Source: Carposina sasakii
Taxonomy: Eukaryota > Arthropoda > Insecta > Lepidoptera > Carposinidae
DNA length: 64,000 nt
Assembly (NCBI GenBank): GCA_014607495.2
Contig: CP053153.1
Location: 4,278,001 to 4,342,000, forward strand
Direction: 5' to 3'
The notes beneath the pieces are model-generated. The model saw only the letters and a program-made list of their open reading frames with translations. It was not told the DNA's origin and searched no databases. Shown piece after piece: positions 45,801-60,800 of the stretch. The translations under genes and the position numbers were made by a program. Within the stretch, counting starts at the first letter, position 1, and every line of letters begins with the position of its first letter.

Positions 45801-48800
45801 CGACTTAACGCATTCAATGGCTATGTCCAGAGCTATTTTCAATTTTTCTGTGCGCAAAATGTCATGACATAATAAGTTAAGTGTGTGTGCAGCACAATTC
45901 AAATAGGTTATGTGCGGTTGAGAATCTTTTACAAGCTTGAATGCTTTTTGTATATTTTTGGCATTATCACCCACCAATGCAAAAAATTTATCTCTTCCGT
46001 ATTCGTTCATAACTTTCAGTATTTCCTGAGCTAGATATTCACTGGTGTGGCGATTGTCGGCAGTATCCAAGCTTTTCACAAATACTGGCTCTGGTTTTGA
46101 AATTAGGAAGTTTATTATACCCTCATTGCGAACATCGCTCCAACCATCACATTGCAGATGTAGGTAGCTCTGCATGCTGAGATCTTCAATTGTCTCTTTC
46201 CGCATGTCACCATGAATCTTGTCTAAGTATGTTGTTGACAATGTTTTTCGGGAGGGCAGAGTATACAATGGTTGAAGTTTTTCAAAGAATTCAATCCAAA
46301 GTGGATGTTCCACCATTACGAAGGGTGACCCAGTGACAAATATAGCTTTGGATAAAGCCATATCTAAGTCATGCTTGTCTCCTTTTGCCAACGGATTCAC
46401 TCGTGGATTTGCTGATGGCACTATAAGTGTAGCACTCTCTGCATTTGGTGAAACGTTTTCCTTTTGTCCTTCATCAACTCTGAAACTTCTTGGTATTGAC
46501 GGTTTTTGACAATATCAGCATTCTTTTTGGGTTTCGACAGTGTTTCTAATATCTCAGCTTTGAAGTTAGCAGGACATTTCAAACATTTCTGCAAATGTTT
46601 TTCCATTCTGACTACATTCGCAGTAGTGTATTTAATGTCACAGCGAGAGAATAAATACCTATATATTTTGTACAATAAAATCTATTCTCTATTAGAATGA
46701 GTACAGATTATTTACAAAAATAATGAAAATAAAACATTTATTGATTGCAAAATAAAGAAGAATCAAAGGTACCAACAGGATTCTATGTTATATTCTAAAT
46801 GTCTGCAAAATGTTAAAATAATAAAATAAAAAGTACTTACGAATCAAGAAGTATTCACCAGTGTCCGGTTTTTGATAGTCCAAATCACAGATAACAGTCA
46901 CAGTAACAATTTAACAAGCCAAGTCGTCGTATAAATGAGAATCAGAGTCCAATAAACAAGCGTGATCGAAACAGTATCCTTCAAGACATACGGCACAGCA
47001 GTAGACTATCAGAAGACTAATAACAGACTGAAGTAAAAGACATGTTTGAGCACATAGTGTCATAAAACAGCTGCTTCGTACTAATGAGGGTCGAATAGTT
47101 TCCCAGAAAACTTGAATACGAGACTGTAACAAAATTCTACGAAGAACAATAGAAACCCACGTACAAAAGATCTCATGCGGTAAACTTCTAAAGATAAAAA
47201 CTTTATTGATCGCACGTGCGCCAGGTAGGCAATGTTTGTGTGTAGCCTAAAATGCATTCTACTTCAATTTTAAACGCATCTTTGATGAATAAGAGTAATA
47301 TTTAATAATATTTTATCTTCTCACCAAAATGAGAAGATACGGAAACTTACCGGTAATTTCTCAATCTTCTCAGAAGTTTCCACTTCGAGAAGATTGAGAA
47401 TATTCTCGGCGCCCATCTCTACTTTCAGTTATTTACGGAATAAAGCCTCATTTTCTTAATAATAATTTTATTGAAGCATCAAATGACTGGCATGTTCACT
47501 GCTAACAACTAAACTGTCATTTTTGACAAATTTTAAAAGTTTTTAACCGACTTCAAAAAAAGGAGGAGGTTCTCAATTCGTCTGTATGTATAATATTTTT
47601 ACATACATACATATAATCACACCTTTATCCCTTACGAGGTAGGCAAAGCACCAAGGGCCGATAGAACCACATGGTGCCACTTCTGACCAATTTTAAAAAG
47701 TTTTTTATTATTAAATAATGCCATATTATTAATTGAATTCTTCTTGAATGTTTAAGAAAATGTTACATATCATGCAAATGACGCTTTAATTTCGACCTGT
47801 ATTTCTATATCACTCCTATTTTATTCGAAGTTGCGGCACAGCGGCACCCACAATAGCATTACTCACCTAAATCTTCTATACATATAATAAAAATGTAATG
47901 GATCGCTGTCTGTACATGGAAGATATATGAGAAAAAATATTATAGACCTCTATCAACGCAATAGTACCCAAAAGAATGATTTTTGGTATATTTGTCTGAT
48001 TGTCTGTGCGTTTGTGCACGCTAATCTCAGAAACGGCTGAACCGATTTCGATACAGTTTTCAGGAAAATATTGTGACAGGTCCCACTTAACATATAGGCT
48101 ACTTTTTATCTCGGGAAAATATATAGTTAGTAAGACAATTTTATTTCTACATATTATATAATTTTTTTTAAACGAAAATCTGACTTCTTCCCAAAACTCG
48201 AGCTTACTAAAGTAAAATTTTACTAAAGGGCAATAATAATAGATTGGGTTAAGCCGTGCACGAAGTTTAGAAGGCATAATATTGTCAGATTTATATGCAA
48301 GCAAATGATTAAATAGGCCACATGACAAAAGAGAGAAATGACTAGGCTTCAAAACTTTACGTCTGACAATATAAGCAAGCTCAGTAAGCAACATATAATT
48401 ACAATCCGTCTTCCTGCCCTGTAGGTCTACTCTGAAGTGACGATAAACGAAGTATCGGCCGAATATCGAGGTGTTTCCTACTACGAACTTCCTTCGATCG
48501 GATCAGTCGCGCCGTTTTTTCATTCGGTCCGATCGAACTCTATTTGATAGGTATAAGGCTAGATAATAGAAAGCTTATAATATTAGTAAATGTGTATTAT
48601 TCTCTATGGTTCCGAATGAGTTGTGAACTCAGATGAATGAATCCGAAGCAATTTCGTAGTATGGTAAAATGCTGTCAAAGGCTTCGATTCGGTCGGGCCG
48701 AAAGATTCTAAAGCGGCATTTCAGAGTAGACCCCCTGTTCCCAATCATTTGGGGTCGGTGCAATATGTAGGTACTCTTCTTTCATTTATCCCTATTATCC

Positions 48801-51800
48801 GTCATCTCGTTATTCTCATCATGTCTACCTCTTCCTCTATAACCATCTTACTTCGAACACGGCTTAACGCAACACATAATTTCACGACTTAACCCAATTA
48901 TCTTCATAAGCCTATTGCAATCCACTACTGGACGTAGGCCTCCCTCTGCCATAGGGGGATTTTGTTACTAAAAAGTTCCACTATTTGTTTTTCGGCGGCT
49001 CCATCATCAGACCCTCGTTTCCTTTATATTATGTGTAGCTGACCAAAATTCTCTATCCCTAGATTCCTTAGAGATTCCATTATCAGATGTTATGTTTTAT
49101 ATGTAGGTGATCAAAACGCTCATTAAAAGTATAAAAACAGACTACATGTGCCTACAATATTTGAGGATTGCCCTCGATTTCTCTAAGATCCCATCATTAG
49201 ATCCTGATGTGGTGAATATGGGACCAACTAGGAAGTATACCATGACAAACTATAAAAAAAATTGAAATCGGTTCATAAATGACGGAGTTCTGAGGTTACA
49301 CACATAAAAAAAATAATAAGCCCGCAGGGCAGCTTGTGGCGAGCTGTTGGGAGGTAGCGTTCCCACGGACCTGAAGTACTCCCGGGGGAAGACCCTGTTC
49401 CTCATCTCCGGCGCCGGAGTGATGTCTGACGAGGAACAGTTCCCCCACCTCTGCCTTGCTTTCGCCGGCCGGGCAGAGTGGAGTCGCGAGAGCTATAACA
49501 GCTCGAGAGTGGACGTGCCCGTCAGTAAGTGGCGAGTTGGCTTTGGTTTAAAGTCCAGGGGCACCCCTCCACCCTAGCCGCTCATCAAATGTTGCCCCCT
49601 TTGTCGCTCCATGCGTGCGGCCGTTTCAGGGGCCCATGAAATGAGTCGGCGAGTCACCGCCTGCCACCAAACAATTATGAGACTTGGTTGTAATGGCAGG
49701 CGTCCGTTAGTCTCCTTCAATAGCCCAGTTACCCAACCCCACCCAACATTTAGCCCCATAGCCCATGACCTTTGTTTCCATTGCATGACATAGATCTGCA
49801 CTCCAATAGTCTTGCACATGGTGGGGACCATCGCCGGGTGTTTTTGTTACTAAAAAGTTCCACTATCTGTTTTTCGGCGGTTCCATCATCAGGCCCTCGT
49901 TTCCTTTATATTACTCGTATGTGTAGCTGACCAAAATTCTCTATAAAAATCTAAAAACGGACTACTCGTGCCTATTATATTTGAGGATATTTTTTTTGGC
50001 ATAAACTTACTTTATCTGATGTATAGAGTACGTACCCTTCGTTAAGGGTGGCAACGAAAAAATACTCTGTATGTATAACTAGCGACCCGCCCCGACTTCG
50101 CTCAGGTGCAATGGTGGCACGAAATTCCCCTTTACACGGACGAAGTTTTGGGCGGCCTCTACGTTACTGTATAAACATAGTCTTCTACGATAATATTATT
50201 ATTATTTATGTAATAGCGAAAATAAAAATAAAACAACATTTGTGCGTGTGTGTCTACGAGAATGACGCAATCTCAGAGTGGTATACTCGTATTCGCACAT
50301 GGGATACACACACATGCTCGCGATTATGTAAAATCTTGCTTAGTCACGGTGACTTTACAACTGTTTCGTAGTATTTTTTTTCACTACGATTTTATGGTAT
50401 GTCACGCTGTGAATATGCTTTATTTTATCCATAGGATACGTAATGGTTGGTAATTAATTGTTAATATTTATTTGCATATTTAATGTCTAATAACTACTTG
50501 AGGCTGTAATTCTGGTATCTAAAAGTTAGATTTTGCAAACCTTGCAAACCTGATAAATAATAGTTTTAAATAGGACTAGGTGCCGCCAACGACTTCGTCC
50601 GCGTGAGAAGCGTTGCACCCGCGTGAAGCTAGGGACTAGGGACCCAGTCCTACATAGTATAAACCTTCCTCTTGAATCACTATCTATTAAAAATACCACA
50701 TAGAAAATACGTTGCATAGTTTTAAAGATCTATGTTTACATAGGGACAGACAGCAGGAAGCGACTTTGTTTTATAATATGTACCTAGTGATGTTTTGATA
50801 TACTTACTTAACATCTTAACGCTAATCAGTTGATGCGCATAATAATTCATTGACCTTGTTTAAAAAAATAGTACGTCTAGCCCAAATTCTTAAAACACAC
50901 GCCTCTCTATATTTCTATAGAAAGCTGTGTCCGTTCCGTCTGTAGCGTCTAGCTAAATTTCTCAAACTACGCAGCGGAATTATATGCGCCTTTTGAATTT
51001 TTTAATTTTTTTTTATTGATACGTAGTACATATTACTTCAATGTTTGAAATATGATATATGCCAGTCAAAGTACTAAGTTAAGGCCATCTTATCCGAAAG
51101 AGGAATTCTTTGTATCATGTTTGACTTTTGAATTTAAGTTTTAAGTAATATTTAATCTGTATACGGCCCACGTAGTCGCGGTATGAAATCAAATTTTTAA
51201 TCATTAATTTTGGTTTAAAACTGTTTTTTTAAATATGCAAACATTCTTACTACACAGTGCTTACCCACTTACGAGTATATGTAAGTACGTTATGTCGTGA
51301 ACTCGCGTGGGCGAACTCTACATATACAACTCTACATATCAAAGTCGGGGAAATGTAAACAAACGGCGCCGTAGATACGGCCAAATTTATCAAGCAGATG
51401 CTTGATTAATTTGGTCTCAGTCAGTGACATTAATAAGTGACATAATTTGAATGTTAATTTATATAAAATAACGTTCAAATTTTTACTTTTAATTTAACTA
51501 GTGAAAGTGGAGTAACCAAAACTAAATCGTAATACGAGGAAAATTCTGACAAGAAAGTTTATTTACGTTGCCTTTCCTACGTGACTTTCCTATGCTGATG
51601 TGGGGCTTCACAAGATCTTCAGCTGCACTTCTTCTCCCGTGTGTGCCCTAGTCTACTAAGGAATCCAGGGGCATTTTATAATGTCAATGATCAATTACAC
51701 CTGGCCCCTCTGTGCTAGACGTGCCTGTAGTTCTGCCTGCCCCTTTTTGGGAATTTAGCCGTGTGAATGAATGTATGTTTAAAGTGGCTACTGTCATCTT

Positions 51801-54800
51801 CCACAGATGATGTTCACGATGAGGTCACATCACATGCTCACGGACGTGGTGTTGGAGGTGGGCAACGAGTTGTTCCACGTGCATAAAGTCGTCCTCGCTG
51901 CTGGCAGTCCCTATTTTAAGGTGAGTCGAGTCTACTCTACATCAGCTGCTTTAATAGCAATACTCCTATCATGTTGACTCGACTGTGAAAATGAAAACAT
52001 TCATTCTGTCTTTTTTATTGTCGATTAAAACTATACCTATCTATACTAACTACTTCTGTCTTCTGATAATGCTACCTATGACTTCTCATACTTTAGGCTT
52101 CTGTAGAACTCTTAAAGCGAATTCGTTTGAAAGTTAACCACAAAAAGACAAAGAAGGGATGGCCTAACAAGGCTTAGAAAACAGTGTTTCTCTAGCAAAT
52201 TTTGTCGGCTAGTGATTGATTTGGTGGCCAGATGGACCGATGATTTGAGGGTGGCTGGTGACTGGATGGCAAAAAAAGGAGATCTAGCCTTGTGGCGTAC
52301 TCTGGGGGAGGCCTACTTCCATCAGTAGACTGCAATAGGCTCATGATGATCATACCGTTTCTTACCATTGACGTTTTCAGTGCAACATTGGTTATCGTAT
52401 CTCCTTTTATTGTGACATCCGTGTATACGACCCAACAAGCCTCATTACTGGATGTACATAAATGTTTTCTCTCTCTTCCGCAGGCGATGTTCACAAGTGG
52501 TCTGAAAGAGAGTGAGATGTCGCGCGTGCGACTCCAGGGTGTTTGCCCGTCAGCGATGGCGTGGATAGTCTACTTCATGTACACCGGCAAGGTTCGGATC
52601 ACCGAGGTGACGGTGTGCCAGCTGCTGCCCGCCGCTACCATGTTCCAGGTATGGTCACAGAATGTATTACAAGTGATTAGTTCTGTGCTGGCGGCTGGTA
52701 GTGACTGGATGGCAGAAACGGGAGATCGAACCGTGTGGCGTGCTCTGGGGGAGGCCTCCGTCCAGCAGTGGACTGCAATAGGCTGACGACGACGACAACG
52801 AGTCCTGTGCTGATGCGGTCTCCACTAGAATACATAAGCTGCATCTCCTTCTGTCGTAAGAGTCGACTAAGGAACTCTTACTCTTTCGATAAGCTAGCGG
52901 CTTGTCACAGATAATTCACAACTTTCCAACTATGCTAAAAGTGGTATCTCTATTATATTTTGCAGTTCTAACTACCCCATTTCGGGAATAGAACCGTGTG
53001 TACACGTTATTAGAGTCGATTTTTTAGTTTTGCGTAACGAACATTTGCTGCTTGGCTTGTGCCGTAACAGTTCCAATGTCAGTTCCTGGATCCAGATAAT
53101 TTCGTCCGAAAGTTATGGATGGGGTTTAGTTTAGTGTGCTTTCAACCCGAACTTCATCGCGTTAACTTTAACTATTTAAATAATCACGTAGTGCCCTTGT
53201 TCTCAGTTCTATTATATCATGTCATCACGCCATGATGTGATTGGTTGGTCGGGAAACGTGAAAGAACGCGATAGAGAGTTCGATCGAAGTGAAAAAATAT
53301 AAATCTTTATGTACTTTACCTTGTGACCTGGTCAAAAGATAACATGCCTCTATTAGTTGTATTTAAATGGGTATCAAATGTAAACAAATCTAAAAATATG
53401 AAAATGATATTAAGTATATGACATGACGCTTTTCGTCAATAATAATGCCAACGCAGTATAGGCTACTTAATGTAATGCTTACTTGAATCCTCATAATAAG
53501 AGATTTATAATTAGGATGATGAGGCGTGATTTGAACTGTAGCAAAAAAAACATTATCGTAATTTAATGAAATTTTGTTAGGGTGTCTCGGCGCCTCGGCA
53601 AACGTAGCCTTGGCGCCCTCCGGATAGATGGACCGATGACTTAAAGAGGACGGCTGGTGAAAACGGGAGATCGAGCCATGTGGCGTACACTGGGGGAGGC
53701 CTACGTCCAGCAGTGGACAGCAATAGGCTGACGATGATGATCATGACGATGATTGTTAGGGTGTATGTAAAGTTTGGACCTATACAATACTTACAAGAAA
53801 TTAATTATGAGTAGGTGTCGGAATGTATTATTATTCGCCATTCTTCTTGTGCAGGAGTAATAGAACTTCAATCAGTCAGTTGAAGTTTTCTGCACTAACA
53901 AGATAACTAGGCAGGTTATATTATTACGTATTATAGGTATTATACTTAGATGTAAGGGGGAAGTCCCGTTATGATTAATACTTGTTTTATGTTAATAACT
54001 AGTGGACGCCCGCGACTCCGTCTGCGTAGACTACAGAAAAAACAAAATGTCGAAATTATCCGGGATAAAAACATTTTCCCGGGATAAAAGTAGCATATAT
54101 GTTAAGTGGGACAAACAAAAATTTCAAAAATCATTCTTTTGGATACTATTGCGTTAATAAAGGTCTCCTATAATATTTTTTCTCATATATCTTCCATGTA
54201 CAGACAGCGATCCGTTACATTTTTATTATATGTAGGTATAGATATCAATATTTATGATATGACGCTCATAGCAAATAACAATGCCAACTCAGTGTAGACT
54301 ACTTAATGTAATGCTTACTTGAATCTTCGTGATAAAAGATTTATAATTATGATGATGAGAAAAAAGTGAAAAAAAAAACAAATATCGTAGCAATACCTAG
54401 TAAAAGTACAAACATAGTCTAACAGCTAACATCTCTGTCATATTTCACCGAGATCACTTCCGAATTAGAAACTAACATTCAAGCTATCTCATTTATAGTA
54501 CTCGTAGGTATGTCTCTAGTTGCTCTCCTCGAATCCGGTCCACCTAAGATCCCACTGCAGATGTTCTACGCGCATCTGTTTATTGAATAAAACCTTATTA
54601 TTATATTACAAACATTTACGATTAGGAGAAAATATATCTACTGGGTTGCCTATCGAAATATGGCCGAAATATTTTATTTTATTTGGAAAACATACAGCTT
54701 AATCAATCACTTAAGTATACAGATAGGTAGAAAATGATCGGATTTCCAAATAATTTACACTTAGCTATACGGCAGCCGGCCGTAAAAAAGAAATGCCAAA

Positions 54801-57800
54801 TCTTTGGCACTGTTAGTTTCGAAAGAAACCGTACATATAGCGCCGACTCCATAAATAATGTGATTCAGCGCACAGATTCAACCCCCCAAACGACGGGTAT
54901 TTTTTGGCCGCTTTGCTTTGTTTGTATCTAGCGCATACTCCTTAGTGCGATATTAGCAATCGACATGTATTGTAGCCTTGGTACAGATATCGAACGTCAT
55001 AGAAGCGTGCTGCGTGTTCCTGGAGCGACAACTTGACCCGTCGAACGCGATCGGTATTGCCAACTTCGCGGAACAACACGGCTGCGCAGAGCTCAAGAAG
55101 AAAGCCAACCAGTTTATTGAGAGAAACTTTACGCAGGTAAGACAATATATGTTTTAACCGACGACGTTAAAGAAACTTCATCCGACGCGACCCGACCCCT
55201 ATTTATGTTGCTTGCAAACGCAGAGCCGAAGCAATGCGATAGCAAAAATTGATAATCGAGGTGCGGGGCGCGGGAGCTCGTTGCGCGCGCACAGAAAAAA
55301 GTCGGAGAGTTGGATTTTTCCTGCGACAATTTTCTGTCGTTTGCGCCTCAAAACCATGGTCTGAAGTCGGCATATCAATATTTACCTGGTTGTCACTTGC
55401 ACCCTGTTTAGTTTTAATGCGTGCAGTAGCCATTTATTAATTGATTGTCTCATAAAATTATGAGACCTTGCTATGTAATGTAGTAACCCTTTTTGTTTTC
55501 GATAAATGTATGTTTGTGTGTAAAACATGATTTATTTTTAGGTGTGCCAAGAAGAGGAATTCCTTCAGTTGACGTCGCTGGAACTGATAGCTCTTATCAG
55601 AAAAGACGAGCTCAATGTTCGAGAAGAGACTGAGGTGTATAATGCAGTTCTAAGTTGGGTAAGTTACTCATAAATAACATAGCATCAATCGCTGACTTCA
55701 ACCTCAATCACACTCAACCATTGAAAAATAATTCGATAACTCAACAAAGTATACTCATATCTCAGCTGAGTGCCCTTAAGGGAAAACAACTAAGAATTCG
55801 AATTACAGACGCGAGTTATCAAATGTACAGTTATCTCTGTGTACAGTTAGTTCAAGGATAGACAGAGAGCGAGGGTTTAATACATATTTGATGGTTATTT
55901 TAGTTATCATTTGGGTATAATAAACTAAAGTTACCTTATTTAACATATCAACATATCTGTTTTATCTGATCACTGCCTAGTAAAGTTTATTTCATACATA
56001 TTATACGAGGATATGCGTGTACTGAGAGTGAGCAATGAGATGACGGATAATAGGGATGAATGGAAGAAAAGAACATATTGCGCCGACTCCAAATAAATGA
56101 GAACAGGGCAGGAAGATGATGATGATGATTATATGCTACCTTAAAGATCAATTGATTATAAAATAATAATAATAATAAATAGATTTATTTGCACCAAAGA
56201 ATTAGGTTACACTTTTACATATTACAGTTCCAATCTATAAGACAGTGCAAAGTAGGTATTTATATAACTTACAGCCAACTTCGATAAGCGAGATCGAGAG
56301 ATTTTTGCATTATTTAGATTAATTCCATTGTTCTTAAAAAAAAATCCAATTTGGAATAAAACAATCCGAGATTCTCCTGATCTAGTATCGAAATTGGCCG
56401 CTACTTACGTATTCCAAAGTAGTAGTACATACATTCACTTACACAGTATTAAGATTTACCTACACTATTCTTTCCAACATTCTTAGTCACATACCAATAC
56501 CTATCCACTCGGTGTACATACATAACTAAGCAACATTAACACTCGCATAATAACAAAAAAATAAAAGGGTAACGGCAATTGATATCTACCCTCTGCATTA
56601 GTTAAAAACTGACAGGATGAACATGTTCAGCATTGGCACTAAACATGTTTGGATATTCATAGACGAACTGTTATAGTGTATGGAAAATTTATAGATCGTA
56701 ATATTATAACATTATATTTAAAAGTATGAAAAAACAATTTTACTTAAAACTTTCGTAATATAACCACGAGATAACCTTCACCGTCCACCATTGAAGTAAA
56801 GCATAAACAATTAAAATTATAAATGAAGTTATGCCACACGTTAGCATGATCCGTATAGCATCCGTACAACACAGAATTATGTAGATAAATATAAGTACAT
56901 ACTCACAGCATGTACGTTACGTTATGAATAATGAAATATCTACATACACTACCTATCAAAAGAAACAGACAATTCATTAGGTATATGTACATAAGCACAT
57001 TAATGTCATACAAGCATTAATACAGATATCAGCCTAAAACAAGTTAGCATTAACAATGCGCATAGATGCAGGTTTACGCACCATGTGCATATACACACTG
57101 CTTGCCATTAAACAAAAAAAAAAATAACATACATACATACCTACATCATAGCAAATAGTTAATAGAAAGACATTCATATCTTACGACGAAGTGAAAATAT
57201 TTACGTATTAATTAAGTACTCCCATCACATCAACAAGGCGTCCGCGTTTGCGTAGGCACCCACTATCCTTACCAATATTATTATTATATAGGTATTTTTT
57301 TATTATTTATTTTTCTTAATTTTTTACTTTTTTATATGCAGTCCCCACGAACAGGAGTCGCGGGCGCCCACTATGATTCTATATATAAAAGGTTTTCCGT
57401 CATTATATAATCAAGTCTCAGGAGATAGTTTGTTATGACCTTTTTACATATAAACGTAGATTTTTCCTTTAGTGCGCATGTTTGACTTATACGGTTATAT
57501 AAGAATGGACCCATGAAATTCGGAAAGTTATGAATAAATGAAGTTCTGCATTTAGGTACATAAAACACTCAGTCTGAACGTCTACTCGATATAAGAGGTG
57601 GTGGTTGGAGCCTATGCTGATGAGCTATGAGAAATTTGATGTAAAGTTGACGGACAGTTAAAACCCCGAATTCGGCATATAGTTTAGATGTTGGATAGAA
57701 AAAAGATTTTAAATTAAGTACTTTTATACAGGTTCTTTGAGATCGTTCCAATTTTATTAATGCTGATTTGTAAGTACCTCCCCAGGCTATGATGCCATAT

Positions 57801-60800
57801 GAGATAATTGACTGGCAAAGGGAAGTATATATAGTTTTAGTAATTTGTAAGTCCTTTATATGTCTTATTCTTTTAAAAATGCAATTTAGTTTTCTAATTT
57901 TTGAGCTAAGAGCATAAATATAGCTCTTCCAGTTAAAAAAACACAATTGTTATTGGTTTAGTACATGACTTAATGAACCGTAAGTTAACGTGCATATTTA
58001 CAATAAGGACAATAACAGCGCCTGCGTGATAAACGACTATAAGGTATACAGAACAGATAACAGGTATTGCAAGTCATGAGTACATAACATAGGTAGGTAC
58101 AATGGTATGTATTTATTTTGTGACATTACAACGAACACGCTGTAGGTAAGTACAGCTGTGGCAAATAATACTGATATTATTGAATGTAAAAGTTTGTGAG
58201 AATGGATGTTTGTTAGTTTTTCACACAAAAATTACCAAACGGACTTTGATTGAAACATGACTGTTACGTAGCTTATACATCTGAATCACTTCTAGCCTTC
58301 TAGTGGACTCCGTCGCGTGGACTGCAGAAAGAACAAGATGTCGAAATTATCCGGGATAAAAAGTAGCCTGAGTCCTTTCTCAGGCTCTGGACTACTTGTG
58401 TACATACGTATGTCATGCCACATTGCCACACAAAACCAAGGAAAATGAAATAGCAAAGTCATTAAAAATAGTTAGATATGATATCTGATATAATATCAGA
58501 TATGATATGTTATGATGACTGTGTTATATATAACTAAAATTAAGTATATAGGTAAAAAAATTACAAATTTTATTAAGTTTTTACTACCTACAGAATTTCT
58601 GTACATATGTGTATAAATAAAATACGTTACATGTGTTTCCAAGCGCAAAACTATGAGTTGGTATGGACCTCCCCACCGTAATTGGAATACTGTCAAATAA
58701 AACAGTGGTAAAATTAATAGATACTCGTATATCTAAAACTAGTGTATAGCTTATCTATACCACGCTTAATTTCTTATTAGTCAGGCCCCTAGTGAGTCGT
58801 TTCGTTAGATACAACACAAAAAGCCAACACCGTCTCGCCGCCACAGCTTCACAACACACTTTTACTTTTTGAAGTGGGTAGCAAGCAGGGCGCCGCAACA
58901 GAGTCGTCTCACCACCACCGAGTTGCGTCTGTTCATTGTTTTATGCCACACACAGTATACCTATTTCTATTGGGGGAGGCCTATGTTCAGCAGTGGACTT
59001 CTAATGGCTGAAAATGATGACACTTTCTACATTAACACCGAAAAGTTCCGTAAACAAATCTCCTTCCTTTAAAATCGTTCTAAAGCAACGATTACGTTAC
59101 TATTCTAAATAACGAAAAAATAACGTAACAAAAAAATTATAATAATAAAAAAATAACGTTAATAAAATAAAACAACAAAATTTTAAAGAAAATAACGTTG
59201 CCAATAATGTAATTTAAAAAGAGATGGTAAAATTCGTCATCCGAGTTAATTGACCCGATAGCCCAGTTGGTTAGAGCGAAAGCACGGTTTGCGAGTGGTC
59301 AAATCTTACTCGGGTGACGAATTTTTTCATTTTCTTATTAAAATTTTATAATATTTTATTCTAAATTAGGGGGCATTGCAGTAGAGTTTCACAAAAAGAA
59401 TACTGAACAGCTCGAGTTTATACGTGACGATTCCGAGTGACACTTAGCAAGTTGGCAGACTATACGAATTCATCAGGCAATGCTCTGTAGGTGAAATACG
59501 ACGAAGACCGTCGCTACCCTCGCATGGAGCACATTCTGCAAGCCGTGCGCTGCCAGTACCTCACGCCGTCGTTCCTGAAAGAGCAGATGAGCACGTGTGC
59601 GGTGCTGCAGAAGGTGCCCGCGTGCCGGGAGTACCTCGCCAAGATATTCAAGGTTGGTGTTTCGCGCTGCTACTGTTCATTAACTGGATTGAATGAGAAT
59701 ACTAAGGTCACTACAAACGTGCTTCGTTATACGTGGGCTAAGCGAGTTGTTACGTTCCTATGCTATAGACACTTACTCTTTTTATATGGGCAGGTCCAAG
59801 TTCTAGGATTTTATTTTAGAAAGTGTGATTATCACAAATTTTTAACCTTTTCTAGAACCCCCGCAAGCCAACTTGCTAGTATGTTGGTATATGTCGGCTG
59901 TCAGATTAGATTGAAGATATCTTCTTTGATATATTTCGGCTATAAATTACATAATAATATTATTATTAATTCGTCAGTTTCTGAGTCATAGATGTTTCTA
60001 TACTCATCTATGTATTTAAAGACCCACGACACAATACCTTAGAGATCTTAGAGGAGTTTGACTAGGGTAAAAGTTTGTGAAGTGTGTGAATATTTATTGG
60101 GAAAATTTAATCGATAGGTAAATAAATCGTTCATTACAGGACTTAACCCTCCACAAGAAGCCGGTAGTAAAGGAAAGGAGGCCGAACACGCCTCGTATAA
60201 TATACGTGGCAGGCGGATACTTCAGACATTCCATCGACACGTTCGAGTCGTTCAACCTGGACGATAACTGCTGGACCACGCTGCCCCGGCTCACCGTGCC
60301 AAGGTCCGGACTCGGGGCCGCGTTCTTAAAGGTAAATACATACTAATATTCAGGGTTCAAAGTGATTATCTGATAATTATCCAAGCTGATTTGCTATTTA
60401 ACATCTTGAAATTTTCTTTATTTAATTTAAATGTTACTCTGTTTCTCTGTCGCGCTTTCACGGCAAAACAACTGGACTGTTTTAATATGAAATTTGGTTA
60501 GACCTTAGACCCAAGACTGTTCACTGACGCTATGCAAACTACCGATTACTTAATAAGTAACTAGCGATCCGCCCCGGCTTCGCAGGGGTGCAATGCTGAT
60601 ACTATACATATAAACCTTTGTCTTGAATCACTCTATCTATTACCGCATCTAAATCCGTTGCGTAGTTTGAAATATCTAAGCATACATAGGGACAGACAGA
60701 GGGAAGTACCTTTGTTTTATGCAATGTTATGATACTTATTATACTTCTTGAAGTATGATGCCTACGAGCATATAATATTATTTTATACAGCATCCTATAG

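Noticed and set aside
47876..48394. 172-residue minus-strand ORF
   Set aside because: Its C-terminal third is repeat A translated (ISSMYRQRSITFLLYV, also produced by other copies). The N-terminal part is unassigned and may be a retroelement remnant.
49347..49831. ORFs on both strands in a GC-rich block
   Set aside because: Both strands open through composition, the block sits between repeats, and no motif was recognised.
59249..59325. Functional tRNA gene
   Set aside because: The B box is degenerate and acceptor and anticodon stems do not pair well; a SINE head explains it better.
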